The notes below the pieces were generated by a model. It did not search any database. It was not told the origin of the DNA and saw nothing but the letters and a program-made list of their open reading frames with translations. From Plenodomus lindquistii (lineage: Eukaryota > Ascomycota > Dothideomycetes > Pleosporales > Leptosphaeriaceae), in the NCBI GenBank assembly GCA_025504975.1, contig JANUWI010000013.1, positions 1,178,001-1,242,000 on the forward strand: a stretch of DNA of 64,000 bases. Direction: 5' to 3'. The first letter of the stretch is position 1. Every line of letters starts with the position of its first letter. Position numbers and translations under genes: made by a program. This document shows positions 1 through 11,478 of the stretch, in pieces.

Positions 1-1761
1 TATCGTTGCACATCGCCTGGATTCGTACAGCACCCGAGGTGGAAATGCGTCCAATGTAACGGCTTGAGGTCGGCCTTCGCAGCGACTCGGGCATCATAGC
101 TGGCTCCGATTACGGCGAAGTCCCCAAGATCGCGCTGACCGCCCATATCGCTAAGATAGTCCATCTTCAATTTGATGAAATAACTTGATTTCTCATAACC
201 CTGTTCCGTAAGTAGCGGAAAGTATGGCGCATGGAGCTGTTTCAGGATCAGGCCTTCTTGGCGGTTGGCAAGTGTCCGGGCGAAGCACTGCTTGAGGTCG
301 GTAATGCCGTCCCTGGTCTTGAAGTCGAGCAGCGTCCACTCCGAACGCATTGATCGACCAGGGGTGGTACGGATGAGATCGCGTAATATTGCCCGACGAT
401 CCTGGAGACTATGACGTAGAACTTCTCGATTATCCACCTTCAAGACGTCGAAGAACACGATCATGAGGTGTTCCCAGTCGTGCGGCATGGAATCCTGGAG
501 TGTGCCAATAAAAGAGCCTGAACGAGAGATGTGCTTCCTGATCTTGGAAAAAGGCATGATCTTCTTTTCTCGGTCGCTGTATAGGACCATCTCGCCCAGG
601 ATGATGCATTGCTTTTTGAAGGGGCAATCAGTTGTTCCGATTCGTAGGGCCTCGCGGATAGGGCCATGTAAAGCCTGACGATCAGCTGTGGCGTCTTTGC
701 CATTCTTGGAGAAGATTTTAATCTCATTCGGAGCATTCTGTAAATCTATGTGAATTTCGCAGTATTCTGTAAGCGTCAGTGATTATCAACATGTTAGACA
801 CAACACAGAATGAAGAATTGCGCTTACCGCCATCATATTTGACATCAGCTGCCCAAGCGCGCTGACCAGTCAGTTGGAAACAATGTTTAAATGACTGTCA
901 AGTAGTTAGTCAGTATGTCACTGGCGATTATTGCGCAGCCTGGATATCACTTACCCAAGCTTTGTGGAATGTCGGACGCCCAACTTTGATACCAGTGACG
1001 GCGCGTAACTTCTTTGACGCTTCGAAACGCATCTCTTTCCGTCTCGAATCGTCCGGATGTGCAGGATAGCAACTGAGCTCACCCCGCAGTAATGCAAACA
1101 CAGCATCGAAGTCGTTTTGAAACTTCAGCAGATCGGGAAGTAGGAAGTGATACTGCTCATACACGAACTTCTCCTCTATATCTATGGTGCAATAATCTCT
1201 GAGGATCAAGCGAACCAGCCACTTTGCCTCCCAGGAGTCGAGTCGTTCGAGGATGTATCTCAGCTCAAAGTCGGTGTCCAGCTCTTTGTCGCCCTGCTTG
1301 CGGATCAGAGCGTCAGAGAATCGGCTTTTCGCAGCCAACTGTCCCAGTAGTCGATCAACACGGTCAATGTGAATGACGGGTTTGGTGGCGAATGTACCAT
1401 CGCGAGACTTCTGCGCTCTCTCTGTGTAGACGCCAAGATCGCCATGGGTGCCGCTGCTCCAGCCGCTGAACAATGTTCTCTGATTGCTGTTGAACCTCAA
1501 CAAGGTGATCAACTTCTTCGCAAGCTTCGGTGGTCCAAAACCATACACCCGATCTTTCCTTAGATGTGGGAAGATCACAGATAGAATCGCACCACCATTC
1601 GTAGCTGAATCGTCAAGATTTTCTCTTTGGTTCTGAAACCAATTGCTGATGATTTGACGCTTACTGTCTGCGAGTTGCTTCGGCGGACGCTGAGGTGCTT
1701 GTAGAGTAATATTCTCAATGCTTTGCAGAAGACTGCAAATGTTCCCAAAGGTAACAGTCAT
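1..1761 (-). CDS. ATP-dependent DNA ligase (ligase IV-like), 3' part missing
   Basis: Three exons read on the minus strand: 1761-955, 894-828 and 766 to the window edge. Introns of 60 nt (895-954, branch TACTGACTAAC) and 61 nt (767-827) restore one frame. The second intron splits the adenylation motif, giving KYDGEYCEIHIDL, the KxDG motif whose lysine is adenylated. Downstream are ILGEMVLY (motif III), FFDVLKVD (IIIa), RQEGLILK (IV) and YFIKLKMDYL (V). The first 270 residues look like the helical DNA-binding domain of eukaryotic ligases. Such enzymes seal nicks in nuclear DNA; closeness to ligase IV would mean double-strand break repair. Whether a BRCT tail follows cannot be seen, because the gene leaves the window. 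It may be a fungal paralogue rather than the canonical NHEJ ligase. Family call is strong, orthology is not. Confidence 0.85.
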
Positions 1762-2603
1762 CGAGATGAATTGAGGGGGTAAGATATATGGTCCGCTGAG
1801 CCAGGGAGGTAATTATAGTTAGGAATGGTTGGTGATGTTGGTGTCAGGTATACATGAAGATGAAGTGGTGGTATTCGCAGATAGAAAGCGCCCAACGCTG
1901 CAGTATCTACAGCTTGTTTAAACTCGGGAATTCTGTCCAAAAAATAAGAAGTATTTCGGTTGTTTTGACCTGAAGATGGGTGGAGGAGGCTGTAGAGTCC
2001 TCGAGAAACGCGTCTCAAGGCCTCGCAGGTCCACCATGATCGCGCCTGCATTCATTTGGTAAGTATCGAAGAGCAGAGTAAGAACAAGACTACAATGAAA
2101 CGAACCACAAAGACAAGATGCAGGCCATTGGGCAAGTGGCAATCCGTGAAAGGATTGTTGTGAATGTATACGCGCTTTGTGTGCTCTCATCACGGGAACA
2201 CGCGACTTGATCTAACCTGTTTGGGATTGCAAGCCTCGACTTCCTCGGACCGACTTTCCTTCATCGTCGCTACCTGGCTACTGTGTGAGTTGTATATCGT
2301 CGATTCTCAATTGTTAGAGTGCTGTGGGTCAGCTCGTTGCATACCATGAGGCTCAAACCAGCTATGCCCATGCTCGGCATTCGAAAGCCGGAACGACAAA
2401 GTCCCGTACGTCATCGGTTTGGAGTTCCTCCACATTGTTGAACAGCCTCACCATCTCCAATGACCGAGCGCGCCTTCTGAGAACGATTTCAAGACTGCAT
2501 ATACGAAAGCTCTAGCAACAGTCAAGAATTGAGACGGTATGTGCTGTTATCTCTTCAACGAGCAATGTGTTAATACTGAAGCACAGCCCTCTCCACCTAC
2601 ACC
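1762..2603. other. Intergenic, divergent promoter region
   Basis: 842 bp between two divergently transcribed genes. Only short unsupported ORFs are present. It must hold the promoters and 5' leaders of both genes; no specific site stands out. Confidence 0.6.
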
Positions 2604-3425
2604 ATGCCTAGTGCACGGGATAGCATGAAGGACCCTCGCTCAGAGGAGTCCAAGAAAAAGGACCTAATTGCTCGAGGAGACTACACACCCACGCCGGCTG
2701 GCAAGACAGTCTTCTTCCTCGCGCGTGGCCTGGAACCTATCCTACAGTACTCTATCCTTGCACATGGACTGGGGACGTCTCTTTTCCATCGCGTGGGCTT
2801 ACGTACGCTTCCCCCCGGTCTCCCAGCGCGAACAGGCATCGCGCTCATTGACAGTCTGAAGCTTTCACCATACAGACTCGTGTTGTTGGGCATGGCTGTC
2901 GGTGCGGCCCTCAAGCAGAACATCTGGGTGACGGCATTGTCGGGTGAACCAATGCCTGTGGGAGGTGCTCTGGCTGTCGGAGCATTCAATGCAATGTTCA
3001 ACAGCGTGAGCACCTATGCCTTCCTGCTTTCCGCGACGTCGGCTTCAAAAGAGTCCACGTTCCCTCAGCCGGCCCTCCTTATTGGCAGCTCGTTGTATGT
3101 TGTTGGTATACTTACGGAGCTTGTTTCCGAGATTCAACGCAAGCGCTTCAAGTCAGACCCCAAGAACAAAGGCAAAGCTTATACTGGAGGCTTATGGCAA
3201 TTTGCACGGCACATCAACTATGGCGGTTACACTCTGTGGCGAGCCGGATATGCCATTGTTGGAGGTGGTTACACACTTGGAGCCATTGTCGGCGCATTCT
3301 TTGCGTGGGATTTCGGAACTCGCGCCATCCCTATCTTGAACGAATACTGTGAGAAGAGGTATGGTGCTGCTTGGAAACAATTCAAGAAGGACACGCCTTA
3401 CCGTATGATTCCATACATCTACTAG
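2604..3425 (+). CDS. DUF1295-like / steroid-reductase-fold membrane protein
   Basis: Single exon, 273 aa, starting at an ATG in good context (CACCATGCC). Several hydrophobic segments lie between residues about 45 and 235. The C-terminal half has a layout seen in DUF1295, steroid 5-alpha-reductase-like and ICMT-like integral membrane proteins: a GGLWQFARHINYGG stretch, then a terminal membrane span and a NEYCEKRYGAAWKQFKKDTPYRMIPYIY-type tail, here read at 3334-3422. In these families the conserved N/H/G and YGxxWxxFKxxTPYRxIPxIY residues line a cofactor or methyl-donor site. A membrane oxidoreductase or methyltransferase role is inferred; the substrate is unknown. Confidence 0.7.
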   Translation: MPSARDSMKDPRSEESKKKDLIARGDYTPTPAGKTVFFLARGLEPILQYSILAHGLGTSLFHRVGLRTLPPGLPARTGIALIDSLKLSPYRLVLLGMAVGAALKQNIWVTALSGEPMPVGGALAVGAFNAMFNSVSTYAFLLSATSASKESTFPQPALLIGSSLYVVGILTELVSEIQRKRFKSDPKNKGKAYTGGLWQFARHINYGGYTLWRAGYAIVGGGYTLGAIVGAFFAWDFGTRAIPILNEYCEKRYGAAWKQFKKDTPYRMIPYIY

Positions 3426-4135
3426 TGGAAGTTAATTGTATGCGATATTGAAGTATGAATAAAGCTTGGGTGGCTATCAGTCAATCCACTTCCATCAGTC
3501 GCACGGTTGCCTTCTAACTCTTCCTTCCATCATGCCAAGAGGGTCATGCGGTCGTCTGAACAAATTGGACAGAGCAATCGGGAGAGATCTAAGACCATCA
3601 CTGACTTGGCGCAGTTCCTCAAGGATCATTGCATATGCGCTTCAACGAAACTGATCGCTCGTTCGCCAGTGATCGACAGTGAATGGCAGCTGACAGCGGG
3701 ACAACTGCGTAATCTCGGAGGTACCCAAGGCATGAGCTACGACTGTTGCGGCACAGGATTGGCTCGGAGCATTCGTATCATCCCAATGAAGCAATCTACA
3801 GCACGATAAGTTATCATGAAGTGCTGTCATTGCACGCAGCATGTCGATTTCTGCTACTGGATCTACTGCCTCTTACCACAAACAGCACACAGGTATCGAG
3901 TCTTGATCTTTATTGATGCAGACTAAGCAGCTCCGAGACACAGCCGCAGCCATTGATTGCGGGCATGCACCTTCTAAACATGAATACTCGAATAACCATC
4001 GGTGCGATCGTGGGCTGAAATGGGACAACACATACCTACATTTACGGGACAAAGTTGCACCATCCCGCCATATCACACCCACCACTTCGGTAGTGGCTTA
4101 CCCTAAGCCCAGAAGCCATTCCTGGTAGTGGGGTA

Positions 4136-4310
4136 CCGTAGAAATTCATGAGAGACGCCAGATGCCAGCAGGGGTCAGGCCCTGTACTCACCAATCAACA
4201 GCTGATAAAATAACGCTCTTTGCGGTGTTCGCAGTCCGTCTCTGCAAGGGATTGGTTGTAATTTAAACTTACCCCTGCTAGCAGCGGGCGTCTCTCCTCA
4301 ATTTCTACGG
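4136..4310. mobile_element. MITE with ~40-bp inverted repeats and TA target duplication
   Basis: The left arm starts CCGTAGAAATTCATGAGAGA; the reverse complement of the right arm starts CCGTAGAAATTGAGGAGAGA. Both continue through ACGCC..TGC.AGCAGGGGT with a few mismatches, giving about 40 bp of inverted repeat. TA flanks both ends (4134-4135, 4311-4312), as expected of Tc1/mariner-derived elements. There is no ORF. A second inner inverted pair (CCAATCAAC / GGTTG..) is weaker. It is small, non-autonomous and not RIP-mutated. Confidence 0.7.
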
Positions 4311-6116
4311 TAACGTGTTGCTGAGACTTTGGCGCAACAGGCAATGATCAGCGCTTACGACCGGTCGCAGGTGTGCACAGAGACCCTGAGGCGGACGAGA
4401 ATGGACGCCACAAACTGCCACAGCAGTTCTCCATTTTTTTCCAGAAATACCTTTTTTATCCCCACAATTATTTATCGATGTGGATTGAGACTGACGTTGA
4501 TATTCAGGAGGTGGCTATGAATACATACTTTGCCAATCGCCTCGGCGATGACCGACGACATTTGGTGCCGCGGAATGTTCTGGTCGGAAGAACGGGGATT
4601 GGGAAAGAGCCTCAACATTTGCGACGAGGATCACGATCGTGGACTTGTTCGGCTTTTTTTGTTGGTTGGACTAGGAAAGCGGGGATGGATTCGCGGGATG
4701 TTGGCTCGACGGTGCATGCATGACCCCACTTGGACGTGAACAGGCAGCTCAAAGACTCAAACCACGGCAGGCGATTGCATGAGTGAAACTGAAGCCTTGC
4801 TTGCGATCCCTGCACAATGAGGGTTCGTAGCCATGAGGCCGGCTCGCTGCCCATGTTTCGTCCCGACGGTGCTGTTGGTGCGGCATTTGGAAGATTGAGG
4901 TCATGGCCTCGTGTTCAAGATGGAGCCGGCGCTTGAGAGTACGTACAAGTAGCCGAAGTTCCTGTCAGACGTAACACGCCGACGATGACGCTCGGATAGG
5001 CAAATGCAAATGCAGCAGCACTGCAGGCGTGATCGTTGCGGCGAGCGGCTCAGCAGCTCCCCCAGATTGCGAGCTTGGCCACGTTCCTCTGTGATTTGCC
5101 ACGGACGAGGGACTGTCTTTGGATTCGTTGTTGAAGCGACATGCAGACATGGATGCTCGGCACAGCAGAACAGGGCCATAAGCGGATTCGACTCCGTTGG
5201 GCGGGTGTTTTGACTAGAGTACAGTATGTGCAGTGGCAAGTGCAGTTTGATATCACCAATTCAGGTTCTGGCAGATAGCGTTGGAACTTAGCAGAGGTGC
5301 TATGGCCGTGCAAAGGAGAGGGTTGCACTCGGGCAGACGTGGAGCCCGTATCCTCGTCTTCGCCTTGACAGTTGATGAGATGGGCTTTCGTCATACAGAG
5401 CGAGCGAGTGGAGACAAGTGCGGTTCGCACATTTCTAGCGTGATCGCCTGCAACGGCAAGCATACTTATTACTTAGATAGGCACTCTACTCTACTCTGCT
5501 CTGCATGTTCAAGACCTGACCTGACCTCCCTTGACCTGCACTATCCGTCCACATTGATACTCGCACCGCTCTCATCCGACCTGGGGGGCTCCCTACCATA
5601 CACGACACGCTCCCTCATTCCGCCCTGGTTCGCGTCTTGCACGCAGCACACTGCAGTCGTTATCGCCTCCAGCTAAGCTGAGAAAGCGTGTGCCGCCGCC
5701 GCAACGTCGGATTGGATCACTGGCGCCTCTGCATCTGTAAGTCGGCTCAGACGCCATGCCCTTTTGCACCCGCGCTGTTCCCCCGAGGTGCTGGTGCCAT
5801 GGGCACTATGCTGCATTGCTGCAAGCACCGGCCGGGCCCCAAACATTCCCATGGCTCGTGTCCGCCGTGCTCGCAACTGACGGCTCTTTGTTTTTAGAGT
5901 CAAGCCTTGTCCTCGTCTAGCGCTGCTGCTGGCTTGACAAGTCTTGATACCGGCACCCAGCTGATAGCACGCGGGCGATTTATTAAGGCGCGTCCCGCCC
6001 ACGATATCACCGTGCTTTGGTTTGGAACGCCCTCTGCCGCCCGAGTGCCGCCGCTCTCTTGACCCCCCAGCGCCCGTCTGATAGCCGATCACCGCAGCAT
6101 CCTGATCGCTGCTCTT

Positions 6117-6146
6117 GCATCAGCATCAGCATCAGCATCAGCATCA
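6117..6146 (+). repeat. (GCATCA)5 microsatellite
   Basis: Five perfect tandem copies of GCATCA, about 220 bp upstream of the start codon of the gene at 6370. Probably in its 5' leader or promoter. Confidence 0.9.
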
Positions 6147-6369
6147 GATCGATCAGCCCATCGCCGGAAGCAGGTGGAAGCCTGTGCTGTGGGGACCGCG
6201 TTGCTGCAAGCCTGCAAGCGGGGCGCCAAGCTCGCGGTGCGACTGTCGCCATTCCATCGACTTCGACATAGTTGGTACATAAAAACACCTGGGCCGCCGC
6301 CGAGCCCTCACGCCTCTTCGCTGTTGTTGGCGGCCGTCTAGCGAGGCACGCACAATTCCTCGTCTCAAC

Positions 6370-7452
6370 ATGCAGGCCGCCGTGATGCAACCCCCGCAGG
6401 CCTCTGCCTATGGAGCCATTCCAGTGCGCCGCAAGCCCATAGCAAACCCCGGCGTCGCCGTCCGCCCGCCGTCGCAGCAAATCTATGTCGATGCGCAGCT
6501 GGGCCATTCACGCTCTCGCACAACCTCGTCTGGCGTCTTCCCCGCCGCCGCATCGCCCACCACAAGCACCATGACCTCGCAGTACCCCAATCCGTACCAG
6601 GGCGGTCTGCGCCGCACCCCCACGTCCTCGACCAGCTCCACCACCGGCACCCCCAACCGCTCCAACAGTGGCGCCCTGCGCCGCTCCTCGTCGTCGCGCT
6701 CTGGCGGCAGCTCGCCCACGTCGTACGTCGCCCTCATGCGCAAGCAAAAGGCCACGGTTTGGTGTGACCGCTCCCAATATGAGGATCCGCGCATCTTGGC
6801 ACAGCAACGTCAGCTGAAGATGCGCGCCAATATGGAGGTCGCCGGAGGGCCTGGTCACGCACCACCGAGAAGCGCCTCGGGCACATCCAGTATGGCCGGC
6901 GGAGTCAGGTCCAAGATTGGCCGCCACCACGGCCTCCCCAAAGCATCACTCTACGCACCCGTCACCTACGCCGGCTCTGGCGTGCCCATGCGCCTGAGTG
7001 CATCTGAAGTCGACGAGGGCGACGACGAAGACGCACGCTCACTGCAGGGCGGCCAGTATCACCACCGCTCTGGCTCTGGACGCAGCTCCCTTGGGTCTGG
7101 GCGCCGCATGTCGTATGCCAATCCCGCCGGCCGTCAATCCTCGAATTCCACGCCCCCACAGAATTCATCACCAGAAGACCTGGGCGACCTCCAAGAGGAA
7201 CCCACGCCCGAGGATGCCGAAGCCAATGGCTACTTTGAGCACACGACGACCAACCTGTCATTTGGCAGTGGCAGCAGTGGGGAACGCAACTTCGGTGGCG
7301 TCGGCGAAATGCCGACCTCATTACCCAAACCTGCACAAGACAAAAAGGTTTCAAAAGACGACCTCGTACGAAGAGGTAGCGTCGATGAACGAACAATGAC
7401 CATGGGAACGCGCCTCTTCGTCGCGAACCCCGACGCCGACGACAGCGACTGA
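6370..7452 (+). CDS. Low-complexity fungal protein of unknown function
   Basis: Single exon, 360 aa, start in context CAACATGCA. The protein is rich in Ser, Pro, Gly, Arg and Thr and looks largely disordered. The one ordered-looking block is around residues 118-158 (YVALMRKQKATVWCDRSQYE followed by DPRILAQQRQLKMRANMEV), which looks like a conserved fungal motif. The C-terminus is acidic and ends DADDSD. No catalytic motif is visible. The many SxR/RxxS sites suggest a phosphorylated regulatory or scaffold protein, but that is inference only. I do not recognise a named family. Confidence 0.75.
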   Translation: MQAAVMQPPQASAYGAIPVRRKPIANPGVAVRPPSQQIYVDAQLGHSRSRTTSSGVFPAAASPTTSTMTSQYPNPYQGGLRRTPTSSTSSTTGTPNRSNSGALRRSSSSRSGGSSPTSYVALMRKQKATVWCDRSQYEDPRILAQQRQLKMRANMEVAGGPGHAPPRSASGTSSMAGGVRSKIGRHHGLPKASLYAPVTYAGSGVPMRLSASEVDEGDDEDARSLQGGQYHHRSGSGRSSLGSGRRMSYANPAGRQSSNSTPPQNSSPEDLGDLQEEPTPEDAEANGYFEHTTTNLSFGSGSSGERNFGGVGEMPTSLPKPAQDKKVSKDDLVRRGSVDERTMTMGTRLFVANPDADDSD

Positions 7453-8419
7453 GAAGTGAGTTTGTGTAGTGTACTCTTCTACGATACCCAGAGACTATGA
7501 TTTTTTTGTATACGGTTTGGAATCTTTCAGCATGGTACTTCCGGGACACTGGGATAGGCGAAATTCCTAGGCGTCCAAAGCAACACATTGCCTCCACTGG
7601 AGAGCTCGTTTCATTTGTCATTTTGTCCCGCGCATAACAGCATGTGTGGTTTGTTTCTTTGCAATTGAGAGCGGAAGTAACGCACGAGCGTGCCCTGGTG
7701 GTCGCTTGAGATGCTGCCTGTACGCATGCGAGTGAGGATGGGGAATACACGTCAACAACATCTTACAAAGCTTCTCAGTGTTCATCACAGTGATAGTGAT
7801 GAGAACCTCGACGTCACACTTGCTTGTTTCAATGCTTCGATTACTACCATTACCTGGCAAGGGGTCTGCATTTCTCATAGGACAGGCGGATGTTGCATGT
7901 AGCCGTGCCGAAGTGGAGTGATGTGTCGATCATTTACTTGTGCCTGCCAAGCCCTCCGAAATAGAAGATGGCCCTCAAGATCACAGATTGATCCAACACA
8001 CGTCAGCATGGAACAACCTCTGCGGCGTTACATTGATACAGACTACTATAGAGTTGCCTGCGTGCCTGGCAGCAGCCTTGCTCAGAGCTCTTCTGTTAGG
8101 GAGCAGCGCGCCGCGCGGGCAATGATCGCCAGGGTCCAACGAACTTGGAGGAACGCGTTTGTGAGCTTGTATTGACGTTGATGGCCATGGTGGCCTCTCT
8201 TAAATTGCAAAAGAAACAGGAGGCAGTAGTAATTCGAGCGATAAAAGTCTTCTGTACCAATCTCTCCCGAATGTTTGGTGGTATGTACTGTAGATCAGGT
8301 TTTTTGCCCCTGTCAACTGCCAAGGATTCCGAAGTTTATACAGCACATGGCCACCACCTCCACCATGATTTCATGAGCCTGGAACGACACTCGCAACAAT
8401 TGTGACGATATTCAACACG
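7453..8419. other. Intergenic region
   Basis: 967 bp between two same-strand genes; 3' end of one and promoter of the lanosterol synthase gene. No convincing ORF, RNA gene or repeat seen. Confidence 0.6.
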
Positions 8420-10791
8420 ATGCCAAACGCCAATGGCGCAACAAATGGCGTCAAGAAGCGCGCAGTCAGACAGGAGGTGCTAAAGGGCGCCATCGGACTT
8501 AAGAACGATACGGGCACGTCTGAGAAGACCGACTACACGAGATGGAGGCTCAGAGATGACCGGGGGTGTCAGACATGGCATTATCTCGACAGCGACGAGG
8601 AGGTCAAGGCCTGGCCGCAAAGTACAGCAGACAAGTACTTTCTTGGTCTTGATACGGTGAGTTTGCGCCGGCTTTGGAATTACGACATACTGTCCCTGTA
8701 TGCATTCCTACGCTGACACACATCGCCACAGGACCTCCCCAAACTCCAGCCCGCAAAGACCCCCCTCGAAGCCGCCTACAACGGCGCCTCGTTCTTCTCC
8801 AACCTGCAACTTCCACCTGGGAATTGGGCCTGCGAGTATGGCGGTCCCATGTTCCTCCTGCCTGGCCTCGTAATCACTTGGTACGTCACCGAGACGCAAA
8901 TCCCAGCCTCGCACGCGATCGAGATCAAGAACTACCTCTTTGCACGCGCGCATCCCGAAGACGGAGGATGGGGCTTACACATTGAGGGCGAGAGTACTGT
9001 GTTTGGCACAGCAATGTGCTACACGGTGCTCAGGATCCTAGGAGTCGATGCAGAGGACCCTAGAATGCGCAAGGCAAGAGACACGCTGTGGAAGCTGGGT
9101 GGAGCGCTGAATGCGCCGCACTGGGGAAAATTCTGGCTCAGCGTGCTGGGCGTAATGGAGTGGGATGTCGTCAACCCAGTCCCACCCGAGCTGTGGCTGT
9201 TACCTGACTGGGTCCCATTTGCGCCTTGGCGATGGTGGATTCATATGCGACAGGTCATGCTGCCCATGTCGTGGATCTATTCAAAGAGGTGGTCATACCC
9301 GCTGACCGACTTGACGCGACAACTACGCGCAGAACTCATACCACAACAAATCGAGACGGTCAATTTTGGAGCGCATCGTAACTCAATCTCGCCAACAGAC
9401 GACTACCATCCTAAAACTTGGCTGCTGAAGCTCCTGTTCTGGTTTCTGGTTGTCATCTGGCAACCATACCTTCGTCCTAACTGGATGGTCAAGCGTGCCG
9501 AGGAGCATGCATGGTGGCTCATCCAGGCTGAAGATGAAAACACCGACTTCTCGAATCTCGGCCCTGTCAATGGACCCATGAACACCCTCGTCTCGTACAT
9601 CAAGCTTGGCCCCGAATCCCACGCTTTCCGCGAGCATCTCAAGACACTCCCCGAGTTTTTGTGGGTAAAAGACGAAGGCATGCTCATGAACGGTACGAAC
9701 GGCGTTCAGACGTGGGATACTGCCTTCCTTATCCAAGCTATGAAGTCCTGCGGCTGGTGTGACGACGAAAAGTGGAAGCCCATGCTCAACAAAGCCCTTG
9801 AGTTCCTCGAAGACCAGCAGATTCTCGAAGAATGTAGAAATCAACATGCGTGCTACCGCCAGCAACGAAAGGGTGCCTGGGGATTCAGCACCCGTAAACA
9901 AGGCTACACAGTCAGCGACTGCACGTCCGAAGGCCTGAAATCCACACTCATTCTACAAAACCAACACAACTACCCTGCCCTCATTTCAGAACGTCGCATC
10001 AAAGACGCTATCGACGTGCTCCTCACCATGCAGAACGCTTCTGGTGGCTGCGCCTCCTATGAACCCACGAGAGGCAGCGTTCTCCTCGAAAACCTCAATG
10101 CCGCAGAAGTCTTTGGCAACATCATGATTGAATATGATTACCCTGAATGCACAACCGCCGTCGTAACAGCCCTCCACATGTTCTCCCAACACTACCCTAC
10201 CTACCGAACCGCTGAGATTGCGGCATTCCGCGATCGCGCCGTAGCCTACATTCGCAACGCACAGCGCCCCGATGGTTCCTGGTACGGATCTTGGGGCATC
10301 TGCTTTACCTACGCCGGCATGTTTGCTCTCGAATCCCTCGCTTGTGGCGGCGAAACCTATGCGAACTCTGAACGCGTGCGTCGTGCGTGCCAATTCTTCC
10401 TGGACAAGCAGATGGAAGATGGCGGTTGGGGCGAGACGTACAAGTCCTGTGAAGATGGCGTGTGGAGACAGCACCCACAGAGTCAGGTTGTGCAGACGGC
10501 TTGGGTGGTTATTGCGATGATCGAGGGGGGTTTCCCACACAAAAAGCCCTTGGAGCGTGCGGTTAGGTTGATCATGAAGAGGCAGCAGGCGAATGGGGAG
10601 TGGTTACAGGAAGCGATTGAGGGTGTGTTTAATAAGAGCTGGTAAGTCTACAGAGTTGAGATGGCGATGCAGTGAGAGAAGTTTGCTAACAAGATGACAG
10701 TATGATCTCATACCCGAACTACAAGTTCATTTTCCCAATCAAGGCGTTGGGTATGTATGCGAAGACGTTTGGGGATGATGCTTTGCTCTGA
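8420..10791 (+). CDS. ERG7: Lanosterol synthase (oxidosqualene cyclase)
   Basis: Three exons (8420-8656, 8732-10641, 10701-10791) give 745 aa, the usual length for the family. It cyclises 2,3-oxidosqualene to lanosterol in ergosterol synthesis at the ER or lipid droplets. The intron at 8657-8731 is phase 0; the second (10642-10700) splits a Cys codon, giving NKSCMISYPNYKFIFPIKAL. QW repeats are visible (PEDGGWGLH, ASGGCASYE, RPDGSWYGSWG, MEDGGWGETY). The catalytic aspartate motif reads DCTSE at about residue 475, where DCTAE is usual. The start at 8420 (MPNANGATNGVKK) is the first in-frame ATG. Alternative product specificity (another triterpene) cannot be excluded, but the sequence reads as a housekeeping sterol enzyme. 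Confidence 0.95.
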
Positions 10792-11478
10792 AGAGGCGGT
10801 ACTTGGATGGTCGGTCATGGTATGTGAGATTACGTATTGACACTCACATCATGCAAGCTACATTTGCAAGAATCACTCACACTTTCATCGTTTTTCCCAA
10901 TTGGCGTCCACGAAATTGCGATGCGTCAATGGAGAGCTACTGCGTTTGCCCTAACCGAATAGAGGTACACCGTTCCCGACATACATACTCTAGTACACTT
11001 CTACCCCGCAAAATCCATCCCGTCTCTCGGACCGCCTTCCACATTCCATCTTTATCGAATCATGATGAGGCTCAATGAGCGCTCCACAGCACTTGTCACA
11101 CAACAATACGATATAACATCCTTACACCGCCGTCGGTAACGCGTTGCAATATCACAGCATGACGTGCCGCGGGCATTTGCTCGCATACAATACATGAACT
11201 AGATAAACAGCTCGCTTGCAAATGACGGGAAGAATCACATGCCTCGGCACCGAAAGGTTAATGTTGGTCTGGTTGGTCAATGGGTGCAGACGCTTTCGGG
11301 GCGCATGCTCAATCATTGATGAGGACTTGGCTATAGAGCGTGGCCTCGGCTTGTCAAAACCTGGTCTGTATAATGGTAATGATAAGTAGACTACAATAAA
11401 CCCCAACATAAGAACATACAGGTACTCCACCTCCCCCCCTACATTCGCTGCGCCACGCCCCAAAAGAAAGGTACCACC
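10792..11478. other. Intergenic region
   Basis: 687 bp: 3' flank of the cyclase and promoter of the esterase gene. No supported feature beyond C-rich and pyrimidine-rich tracts just before the next ATG. Confidence 0.55.

Larger units (their letters stand above)
3426..6369. other. Long intergenic region
   Basis: 2.9 kb with only short, overlapping, motif-free ORFs on both strands (longest 166 aa, antisense and low-complexity). No coding gene is supported. It holds one MITE (4136-4310), T-rich tracts near 4430-4470 and a GCATCA microsatellite at 6117-6146 inside the probable 5' region of the next gene. The last 400 bp are GC-rich and pyrimidine-rich, as expected for a promoter and leader. Confidence 0.6.

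Noticed and set aside
4612..6507. Several 80-166-aa ORFs in the long intergenic region
   Set aside because: They overlap in both strands, are Arg/Cys-rich from GC-rich DNA and show no family feature or splice pattern.
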